DNA of 64,000 nt from Algibacter pectinivorans (GTDB lineage Bacteria > Bacteroidota > Bacteroidia > Flavobacteriales > Flavobacteriaceae): assembly GCF_900112595.1 (NCBI RefSeq), contig NZ_FOMI01000006.1:171010-235009 (forward strand), read 5' to 3'. Under the pieces are notes generated by a model that saw only the letters and a list, made by a program, of their open reading frames with translations, had not been told where the DNA came from and made no database searches. Each line of letters starts with the position of its first letter. The stretch's first letter is position 1. The position numbers and the translations under genes were made by a program. Shown piece by piece: positions 45,019-51,994 of the stretch.

Positions 45019-46350
45019 ATGAATAAAAAAGTCGCATTTTATACCTTAGGTTGCAAACTAAATTTTTCAGAAACCTCTACCATTGCTAGAAATTTTAACG
45101 ATGAAGGCTTTGATAGGGTCGATTTTGCTGAAAAAGCAGATATTTATGTTATAAACACATGCTCTGTAACAGAAAATGCCGATAAGCGCTTTAAAACGAT
45201 TGTTAAGCAAGCTCAAAAAGCTAATCCAGATGCTTTTGTGGCAGCCGTAGGCTGTTATGCGCAACTAAAACCACAAGAATTAGCCGATGTTAATGGAGTG
45301 GATTTAGTACTTGGAGCGACTGAAAAATTTAAGATTACCGATTATATTAACGACCTCTCTAAAAACGATTTTGGAGAAGTACATTCTTGCGAAATTGAAG
45401 ACGCCGATTTTTACGTAGGTAGTTACTCTATAGGAGACAGAACACGAGCATTTTTAAAGGTTCAAGATGGTTGCGATTATAAATGCACCTACTGTACCAT
45501 TCCTTTGGCACGCGGTATTTCACGTAGTGATACTATGGCAAATGTTTTAGAAAATGCTAGAGAAATATCGGCTAAAAACATAAAAGAAATTGTTTTAACA
45601 GGTGTTAATATTGGCGATTATGGTAAAGGTGAGTTTGGTAATAAAAAACACGAGCATACTTTTTTAGATTTAGTAACGGAGTTAGATAAGGTAGAAGGGA
45701 TTGAGCGTTTACGTATTTCTTCAATAGAGCCTAATTTACTTAAAAACGATACTATAGATTTAGTTTCGAAATCTAGAGCCTTTGTACCTCATTTTCATAT
45801 TCCGTTGCAATCTGGAAGTAACGACATTCTAAAAAAAATGAAACGCCGTTACATGCGCGAGTTATATGTAGATCGAGTTGCTAAAATAAAAGAGGTTATG
45901 CCTCATGCATGTATTGGAGTAGATGTTATTGTTGGTTTTCCGGGAGAAACAGACGAGCATTTTTTAGAAACCTATAATTTTTTAACAGATTTAGATATTT
46001 CGTATTTGCATGTTTTTACCTATTCGGAACGCGATAATACCGAGGCGGCTACTATGGATAATGTCGTGCCAAATAATGTTAGAAGTAAACGTAGTAAAAT
46101 GCTACGTGGTTTATCGGTTAAAAAGCGTCGTGCCTTTTACGAGAGTCAAATAGGGTCTGCGCGTACAGTATTATTTGAAAGTGAAAATAAAGCAGGATAT
46201 ATTCATGGGTTTACCGAAAACTATGTAAAGGTAAAAATCCCATGGAATCCAGAATTAGTAAATACATTGCATCAAGTAGAGTTAACCGAAATAGATGATG
46301 ATGGCCTAGTACGATTAAAGTTTGTTGAGGCTTTATTAAAGGCCAATTAA
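45019..46350 (+). CDS. mtaB: tRNA (N6-threonylcarbamoyladenosine-37-C2)-methylthiotransferase
   Basis: Radical SAM enzyme that adds a methylthio group to t6A37 in ANN-decoding tRNAs. It has 443 residues. The N-terminal UPF0004 domain has cluster cysteines (YTLGCKLNFSE, NTCSVTENADKR, AVGCYAQ). The radical SAM motif CDYKCTYC is at about 152-159, followed by HIPLQSGSNDILKKMKRRY, and a C-terminal TRAM-like region is present. The GCKLNFSET start and overall length point to MtaB instead of MiaB or RimO. Confidence 0.94.
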   Translation: MNKKVAFYTLGCKLNFSETSTIARNFNDEGFDRVDFAEKADIYVINTCSVTENADKRFKTIVKQAQKANPDAFVAAVGCYAQLKPQELADVNGVDLVLGATEKFKITDYINDLSKNDFGEVHSCEIEDADFYVGSYSIGDRTRAFLKVQDGCDYKCTYCTIPLARGISRSDTMANVLENAREISAKNIKEIVLTGVNIGDYGKGEFGNKKHEHTFLDLVTELDKVEGIERLRISSIEPNLLKNDTIDLVSKSRAFVPHFHIPLQSGSNDILKKMKRRYMRELYVDRVAKIKEVMPHACIGVDVIVGFPGETDEHFLETYNFLTDLDISYLHVFTYSERDNTEAATMDNVVPNNVRSKRSKMLRGLSVKKRRAFYESQIGSARTVLFESENKAGYIHGFTENYVKVKIPWNPELVNTLHQVELTEIDDDGLVRLKFVEALLKAN

Positions 46351-46463
46351 CTAGTAATTTATCGAGTTTTTACCCTGTTCATCTTTCTTTGTTGCTTTTT
46401 ATCGATTTAATTGTCGAAGATTTTGTCATGATATTACATTTGGTTTATTCTAAAAAACTCTTA

Positions 46464-46853
46464 ATGAAACGTGCCTTAAAATCTGTAGTAATTGTACTAT
46501 TATTACTTGTTGTTACATCTTGTACTAAGGATACAAATGGAGCAGAAAATAATTTGCGTGGTATTTGGGAACAGGTGAAGGTACTTGATGGTCAAACTAA
46601 TACGTTACAGTTAGTTTTTGGAAAGAAAAATACCGGTTTCGAAATTAATAAAGTTGAGTTTGGTACTGGAGAAATAACATCTTCGGCATCGCCATTTTCA
46701 TGGAAAATAGAAAACGATACTATTGAGGTTAATGGAACAAGTAAAGATACTTACCAATTTAATGTGGATAATGAATTGGTTTTAGATACCGGTGAGGACG
46801 TGGTATTGAGTAAAATTTCTAATGATTATTCCAAATATTACGGAAAAGAATAA
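46464..46853 (+). CDS. Small lipoprotein, lipocalin-like, unknown function
   Basis: Lipoprotein of 129 residues from ATG 46464 (MKRALKSVVIVLLLLVVTSC lipobox). A longer frame from 46389 adds 25 residues ahead of the signal peptide and is unlikely. The mature part (LRGIWEQVKVLDG, FSWKIENDTIEVNG, LVLDTGEDVVLSKIS) looks like a short beta-barrel lipocalin-like domain. Ligand unknown. It is followed by a terminator. Confidence 0.72.
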   Translation: MKRALKSVVIVLLLLVVTSCTKDTNGAENNLRGIWEQVKVLDGQTNTLQLVFGKKNTGFEINKVEFGTGEITSSASPFSWKIENDTIEVNGTSKDTYQFNVDNELVLDTGEDVVLSKISNDYSKYYGKE

Positions 46854-46887
46854 AAAAAAGCTAAAGTAAAACTTTAGCTTTTTTTTG
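46852..46887. terminator. Bidirectional rho-independent terminator
   Basis: Stem AGCTAAAGT / ACTTTAGCT with a 3-nt loop and long A and T tracts on either side. It serves the lipoprotein gene on the plus strand and the GNAT gene on the minus strand. Confidence 0.88.
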
Positions 46888-46907
46888 TTTTGTGTTTTCT
46901 TTTAAAC

Positions 46908-47204
46908 TTAAATTCTTACACCTACAGGAAGCATGCGTTTGTATTTTCTATTGCTTCTTACAAATTTTGCGATTTCGGGGCAAGTAGGCATAACACTTAA
47001 GTTGCGCGATCCTATTTCCTCAAAAACTAGCGATAAAAATTCCTTTTTAAAATCTTCATCTTTAATGTTTTCTGGGATAATTAGTTTGGTTAAAAATATT
47101 TTCCTTTCTTGTAAAGAGTATTCAATTATTGCTAAATCATTGTCTACTTTAATTTCAAATTGACGTAGAAAATCGTTGTCAATTAATTCTGCAGCTTCAA
47201 CCAT
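46908..47204 (-). CDS. Small GNAT-like N-acetyltransferase (Acetyltransf_CG type)
   Basis: Protein of 98 residues resembling the compact GNAT branch. It starts with strands around FEIKVDNDLAIIEYSLQERKIFLTKLIIP, then a helix (FKKEFLSLVFEEIGSRNL), and has the hallmark VMPTCPEIAKFVRSNRKYKRM, where the Cys-Pro near the acetyl-CoA site is typical. The substrate is unknown. Confidence 0.82.
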   Translation of the reverse strand: MVEAAELIDNDFLRQFEIKVDNDLAIIEYSLQERKIFLTKLIIPENIKDEDFKKEFLSLVFEEIGSRNLSVMPTCPEIAKFVRSNRKYKRMLPVGVRI

Positions 47205-47232
47205 GTTAATTTTGTTTTAATTCTTAGGAAAG

Positions 47233-47264
47233 TTGAAATAGTGAGTACTATTTCAATAACTTTG
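47233..47264 (+). promoter_or_regulatory. Bacteroidota-type promoter of the alpha/beta hydrolase gene
   Basis: TTG at 47233-47235, 21 bp, then TAACTTTG at 47257-47264. The leader is about 50 nt. Confidence 0.55.
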
Positions 47265-47319
47265 TGCAAAAGTACGAAAAATAATTGACAGAATAAAGTT
47301 AATTAACGCTTAATGCCTT

Positions 47320-47985
47320 ATGTCTCAAGAGTTAATACACGTTTACCTTATGCCAGGAATGGCAGCAAGCCCCAAAATATTTGAATATATTAAATTGCCC
47401 GAAAATCAATTTAAAATTCACTTACTAGAATGGCTAATTCCAATTAATAATGAGTCTATAACCAACTATGCGCGTCGTTTATGTACTAACATAAAACATG
47501 AAAATGTGGTGTTGTTAGGGGTGTCCTTTGGTGGTGTTATGGTTCAAGAAATGAGTAAATTTATTTCGGTTAAAAAACTCATTATTGTATCTAGTGTTAA
47601 GTCCATGCATGAGTTACCAAAAAGGATGCTTATTGCAAAAGCAACAAAGGCCTACGCTTTAGTGCCTACGCAATTGGCAAGTAAAATAGATGTATTTGAG
47701 AAATACGCTTTTGGCGAAACGATTAGCAAAAGAATTGAACTTTATAAGAAATATTTATCGGTTAACGACAATAATTATTTAAGTTGGGCGATTAAGGAAA
47801 TGGTATGTTGGAATCAAGAAACTTGTCGTCCAGACATTATTCATATTCATGGCGATAAGGATTCGGTCTTTCCAATAAAAAACATTAAAAATTGCATTGT
47901 AATTAAAAACGGCACTCATATTGCAATCATAAATAAATATAAATGGTTTAACGAAAATTTACCTAAACTAATAACAGGTAGCTAA
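47320..47985 (+). CDS. Alpha/beta hydrolase
   Basis: Cytosolic hydrolase of 221 residues. The nucleophile elbow is GVSFGG (Ser69) and a likely catalytic His is in IKNGTHIAIINKY near the end. HIHGDKDSVFPIKNI supplies the acid region. An oxyanion-region motif near the start reads VYLMPGMAASPKIFEYI. Substrate unknown. The lytic transglycosylase follows by 35 bp. Confidence 0.85.
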   Translation: MSQELIHVYLMPGMAASPKIFEYIKLPENQFKIHLLEWLIPINNESITNYARRLCTNIKHENVVLLGVSFGGVMVQEMSKFISVKKLIIVSSVKSMHELPKRMLIAKATKAYALVPTQLASKIDVFEKYAFGETISKRIELYKKYLSVNDNNYLSWAIKEMVCWNQETCRPDIIHIHGDKDSVFPIKNIKNCIVIKNGTHIAIINKYKWFNENLPKLITGS

Positions 47986-48020
47986 ACTATTTTTGTAATT
48001 TTATAAAAAAACTTATTAAA

Positions 48021-48941
48021 ATGAAGATTATACAGAAAGCATTGGCGTTTGTGGGACTATTAAGTTTATGTGGCTTATTTATTTTTGCGTTGCAAGACGC
48101 ACCAACAGACGAGAATTTTGAAACTAAATTAATAAACGATTATAATGTTTATGCGTTACAAATACCAGATAATTTAAATTTTGCAGGAGAACCTGTGCCG
48201 CTAGAAAATCCAGATATTTTAGAACGTATGGATAGAGAGTTGCTAGTTAATACCTATTGGCAATCTAACGGATTACTTATGTTTAAGCGTGCTAAAAAAT
48301 ACTTTCCTATAATAGAGCCTATTTTAGCTAAATATGGTGTGCCAGACGATTTTAAATATTTGGCCGTTATAGAAAGTGGTTTAACTAATGCAGTATCTCC
48401 GGCAGGAGCAAGGGGTGTTTGGCAAATTATGCCAGCAACAGGTAGAGAAAATGGCTTAGAAGTTAATAAAAATGTCGATGAGCGCTATAATTTAGAAAAA
48501 TCTACCGAAGTGGCTTGTAAATACCTTATTAAAGCTAAGGAGCAATTAGGTTCTTGGACGCTTGCTGCTGCTGCTTACAACGCAGGAAATGCTGGTGTGT
48601 CTAGACGTTTAAGAGAGCAAGGTGTTACAAAATATTACGATTTACTTTTAGGCGAAGAAACAGGACGTTATTTATTCAGAATTGTGGCTTTAAAAGAGAT
48701 TTTATCTAACCCTAAAAATTACGGGTTTAACTTTAGAGAAAAAGATTTATACACTAACGTACCAACTTATAAGGTAGAAGTGGATACTGCGGTAACAGAT
48801 TTTACCAAGTTTGCACAGCGTTTTGGTATTAATTATAAAGTTTTAAAACTGCATAACCCGTGGTTACGTGAGCCGCATCTTAATAATAAATCAAGAAAAC
48901 AATACTATCTAGAAATTCCTCAGGAAGGCTATTATAACTAA
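48021..48941 (+). CDS. Membrane-bound lytic murein transglycosylase (SLT, MltD-like)
   Basis: Peptidoglycan lyase of 306 residues with an N-terminal hydrophobic segment (ALAFVGLLSLCGLFIFALQ). The SLT domain has the catalytic glutamate in AVIESGLTNAVSPAGARGVWQIMPATGR (Glu118), and AAAYNAGNAGVSRRL follows. The C-terminal 60 residues (FTKFAQRFGINYKVLKLHNPWLREPHL) look like a degenerate LysM or substrate-binding extension. The cardiolipin synthase starts 6 bp downstream. Confidence 0.93.
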   Translation: MKIIQKALAFVGLLSLCGLFIFALQDAPTDENFETKLINDYNVYALQIPDNLNFAGEPVPLENPDILERMDRELLVNTYWQSNGLLMFKRAKKYFPIIEPILAKYGVPDDFKYLAVIESGLTNAVSPAGARGVWQIMPATGRENGLEVNKNVDERYNLEKSTEVACKYLIKAKEQLGSWTLAAAAYNAGNAGVSRRLREQGVTKYYDLLLGEETGRYLFRIVALKEILSNPKNYGFNFREKDLYTNVPTYKVEVDTAVTDFTKFAQRFGINYKVLKLHNPWLREPHLNNKSRKQYYLEIPQEGYYN

Positions 48942-48947
48942 AATGTT

Positions 48948-50399
48948 ATGTCTAGCTTTCTAAATAGTGATTTGTGGACCATTCTTTTAATTATCAATTA
49001 TATAGTTGCTATTACGGCAGTTATAACGGTAATTCTTAAAAACTTAAATCCCACTAAAACACTATCTTATATTATTGTTTTAGTGTTTTTTCCATTTCTT
49101 GGTATTCTAATTTATTACCTTTTTGGGCAAGAATTCCGAAAAAATAAAATTTTTAACAGAAAGCAAGTTCTTAATCAATCTACCGTAAAAACGATTCACG
49201 AGGAGTTAGAGTTAGATGTCAAGTCTATTAGAAAAGTTGATGACTATCTTGATAATAAGGTTAAATTAGTAAAGCTACTTTACAATAATAAGAATTCGCC
49301 TTTAACGCTATTCAACGAGTTAAAACTTTTTAAAAATGGCGATGAAAAATTTAAAGATTTACTCGAGGATTTAAAGCAGGCAAAACATCATATTCATTTA
49401 GAATACTATATTGTTGAAGATGGTACAATAGGTACACAGCTTTTAGATATTATTTGTAAAAAAGCTTCAGAAGGCGTTCAGGTAAGGTTAACGTATGATG
49501 ATGTAGGAAGCAAGCTTTCAAATAAAATGAAGCGACAACTAAATACGAGTGGGGTGGAACATTTTCCATTTATGCCAGTACTGTTTTCTAAATTCACAGG
49601 AAAGATGAATTATAGAAACCATCGAAAAATAGCAGTTATTGATGGCAAAACAGCTTATGTTGGAGGTATTAATGTAGCCGATGAATATGTTAACGAGTAT
49701 AACGATAACTACTGGAGAGACACTCATTTAAAACTTGTAGGCGAAGCAGTAAAATCGCTACAAATTAATTTTTTTACAACATGGCATTTTGTATCGAACA
49801 CAAATCTTAAAATAGATAAGTCTTATTTTCCGGAGGTAACTTGTAAAAATAATGTTGCGGTTCAAATTGCAGCTAGTGGTCCAGATACAGATTGGGCCAA
49901 TATTATGGAAGCCATTTTTACGGCTATAACGACTGCCGAAGATTATGTGTATATAACAACGCCTTACTTTGTGCCCAACGATCAAATCATTACAGCATTA
50001 CAAGTAGCCTCAAAAAGTGGTGTAGACATAAAATTAATAATACCTAAAAAATCCGATTCGTGGGTGGTTAAACATGCCACCAATTCGTATTTAGAGCGTT
50101 TATTCGATGCCGATATTGAAGTATATCGCTATACTAAAGGCTTTATTCATGCAAAAACACTGGTAGTAGACGATATTTTTTCAACCGTAGGAACCTCCAA
50201 TATGGACTACAGAAGTTTTAATATTAATTTTGAAGTTAATGCCTTTATATACGACATTGATACGAGTAAACTATTAAAACAGCATTTTTTGGAGGATCTT
50301 GAGGTATGCGAAAAAGTAGATCCAACCCAATGGTTAGAACGCTCTAAATTCGAAAAAGTAAAAGAATCGTATTGCAGGCTATGGTCGCCCTTAATTTAA
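48948..50399 (+). CDS. cls: Cardiolipin synthase (phospholipase D family)
   Basis: Membrane enzyme that makes cardiolipin from two phosphatidylglycerols. It has 483 residues with two N-terminal membrane helices (ILLIINYIVAITAVITVIL, LSYIIVLVFFPFLGILIYYLFG). The two HxKxxxxD motifs are NHRKIAVIDGKTAYVGG (His225) and HAKTLVVDDIFSTVGTSN (His401), both intact. The C-terminus ends YCRLWSPLI, as in the family. It is probably co-transcribed with the transglycosylase and followed by the PH-domain gene at 13 bp. Confidence 0.95.
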   Translation: MSSFLNSDLWTILLIINYIVAITAVITVILKNLNPTKTLSYIIVLVFFPFLGILIYYLFGQEFRKNKIFNRKQVLNQSTVKTIHEELELDVKSIRKVDDYLDNKVKLVKLLYNNKNSPLTLFNELKLFKNGDEKFKDLLEDLKQAKHHIHLEYYIVEDGTIGTQLLDIICKKASEGVQVRLTYDDVGSKLSNKMKRQLNTSGVEHFPFMPVLFSKFTGKMNYRNHRKIAVIDGKTAYVGGINVADEYVNEYNDNYWRDTHLKLVGEAVKSLQINFFTTWHFVSNTNLKIDKSYFPEVTCKNNVAVQIAASGPDTDWANIMEAIFTAITTAEDYVYITTPYFVPNDQIITALQVASKSGVDIKLIIPKKSDSWVVKHATNSYLERLFDADIEVYRYTKGFIHAKTLVVDDIFSTVGTSNMDYRSFNINFEVNAFIYDIDTSKLLKQHFLEDLEVCEKVDPTQWLERSKFEKVKESYCRLWSPLI

Positions 50400-50412
50400 T
50401 GAGTTTTTAAAT

Positions 50413-50844
50413 ATGAAAATTTATAGATCAAAAATTAGTTACGGATTTTTATTAGCCATTTTTATTCTTTTTGGAATAATAAGTTATTTTAATATAACCG
50501 ATAGTAATTCAACTTTAAAACTCATACTAATCGTCAATTCGATTCATGTAATAACCTTTTTGTTTCTGTTATTCGTCTTCTATTCTACACGTTATACCAT
50601 AGAAAATGATACTTTAAAAATTGAATGTGGATTTATATATAAAAAGGAAATTAAAGTAAATGAGATAAAATCCATTACAAAAACTAACTCAATTTTATCG
50701 TCCCCCGCTGCGTCTTTAACTGATAGAATATTAGTGAAATTTGGAGCAAACGATTCAATAATTATATCTCCAAAGAACAAAAAGGAATTTCTTATAGAAT
50801 TAATAAAATTGAACCCAAATATTAAAAACAAATTAAATACTTAA
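50413..50844 (+). CDS. Bacterial PH-domain membrane protein
   Basis: Protein of 143 residues with two membrane helices (YGFLLAIFILFGIISYF, LILIVNSIHVITFLFLLFVFY) followed by a bacterial PH-like domain (TRYTIENDTLKIECGFIYKKEIKVNEIKSITKTNS, DRILVKFGANDSIIISPKNKKEF). Function unknown. Its stop lies 2 bp from the stop of the convergent TPR gene. Confidence 0.8.
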   Translation: MKIYRSKISYGFLLAIFILFGIISYFNITDSNSTLKLILIVNSIHVITFLFLLFVFYSTRYTIENDTLKIECGFIYKKEIKVNEIKSITKTNSILSSPAASLTDRILVKFGANDSIIISPKNKKEFLIELIKLNPNIKNKLNT

Positions 50845-50846
50845 AA

Positions 50847-51425
50847 CTATCTACCTCTTCTTTTTTGAGCTCTAACCGAAGCACCACCACCGTAATGTTG
50901 CGTAGGGCCAACGGCTTGCTTCATGTTTTGTTTCATCATTTTAATCTGCTCGGTAAGCATGCCTTGTTTATCTAACTTTTGAGCTTCAGTAAGTAGTTTT
51001 TGAGCCTCTTGTTTTCTTCGTTTAGAAAACGCAATACCTGCTAAATTTAATTTAGCCATGGCAATATCATGATCCATAGACAATCCTAATGATAGCGCCT
51101 TTTTAAAATATTTTTCGGCTTCATTCATATTATCTTGCGAAACCATAATACCATGTAGATAATTATAGTACCCTTGCTGCTTAGTTACTAATGCAGCTTC
51201 AGGATTTTTTATTTTGTTTAACCAATTTTTAGCACCTTCAAAATCTTGTTTTCTTAGTTTTAAAAACGCAAGTAAAATAAACTCATTTTTAAAATATAGA
51301 AAGATAAAAATTAGAGATAAAAATATAAGTGCTATACCATTTCCAATTTCACCTTCCGTAAATTGATAGATAGCAAAAGCAATAATTCCTGCTGCAATGA
51401 TTAGTTTTATAATTTTATTGTACAT
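50847..51425 (-). CDS. TPR-containing membrane protein
   Basis: Protein of 192 residues with two N-terminal membrane helices (IIKLIIAAGIIAFAIYQF, GIALIFLSLIFIFLYF). About 110 residues of TPR-like helices follow (FEGAKNWLNKI, NYLHGIMVSQDNMNEAEKYFKKALSLGL, AMAKLNLAGIAFSKRRKQEAQKLLTEA). The basic, glycine-rich tail is GGGASVRAQKRRGR. Probably an inner-membrane scaffold protein; partners unknown. It is divergent from rpmH. Confidence 0.82.
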   Translation of the reverse strand: MYNKIIKLIIAAGIIAFAIYQFTEGEIGNGIALIFLSLIFIFLYFKNEFILLAFLKLRKQDFEGAKNWLNKIKNPEAALVTKQQGYYNYLHGIMVSQDNMNEAEKYFKKALSLGLSMDHDIAMAKLNLAGIAFSKRRKQEAQKLLTEAQKLDKQGMLTEQIKMMKQNMKQAVGPTQHYGGGASVRAQKRRGR

Positions 51426-51627
51426 AATTTTATAGGTGTTATAAAAAAAAGCGGTTTTTAATTATTAAAATAAACAGCTTTGGTGTTTTAAGAGTGCAAA
51501 GAAACTAAAATTTTATTAAAATATACATAAAGTTAATTGACAATATATGGGGTTACCCCAAATAAATAAAGGTCTAGCCTGTGTTTTTACATTCTTTAAA
51601 ATATTTATAAAATTTTTTTAAAAATGA

Positions 51628-51658
51628 TTTGCAAAGTAATAAAGGCTTTGTATATTTG
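51628..51658 (+). promoter_or_regulatory. Strong Bacteroidota-type promoter of rpmH
   Basis: TTTG at 51628-51631, exactly 19 bp, then TATATTTG at 51651-51658, a perfect consensus match. The predicted start near 51662 gives a leader of about 58 nt. Confidence 0.8.
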
Positions 51659-51719
51659 CCCTCGGTTTTAACACAGCCATTCATTCATAAATTACTATAC
51701 AGATTTAAAAAAATAAGTT

Positions 51720-51881
51720 ATGCCAAAAAGAACGTTTCAGCCATCAAAAAGAAAAAGAAGAAACAAACATGGTTTCAGAGAAAGAATGGCTTCTGCTAAC
51801 GGTAGAAAGGTATTAGCACGTAGAAGAGCTAAGGGAAGAAAGAAATTATCTGTTTCAACAGAAACTAGACATAAAAAATAA
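51720..51881 (+). CDS. rpmH: 50S ribosomal protein L34
   Basis: Ribosomal protein of 53 residues: [20 protein letters not shown], then [20 protein letters not shown] and [13 protein letters not shown]. The core is diagnostic for L34, and the extra C-terminal tail is usual for Bacteroidota. It lies after a perfect-consensus promoter and before a terminator. It is not beside dnaA here, as in other flavobacteria. Confidence 0.98.
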   Translation: MPKRTFQPSKRKRRNKHGFRERMASANGRKVLARRRAKGRKKLSVSTETRHKK

Positions 51882-51904
51882 TGATTAACAATTGTTGATA
51901 ATTA

Positions 51905-51937
51905 AAAGGTATTACTTAACGGTAATGCCTTTTTTTA
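51905..51937 (+). terminator. Rho-independent terminator of rpmH
   Basis: Stem AAGGTATTAC / GTAATGCCTT (one G-U pair) followed by a run of seven T. It separates rpmH from carB. A TATTTTTG at 51952-51959 may be the -7 element of carB. Confidence 0.8.
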
Positions 51938-51994
51938 TATCTACTGATTACTATTTTTGCAACACATTAAATTACAACATAATAACGAGTAAAA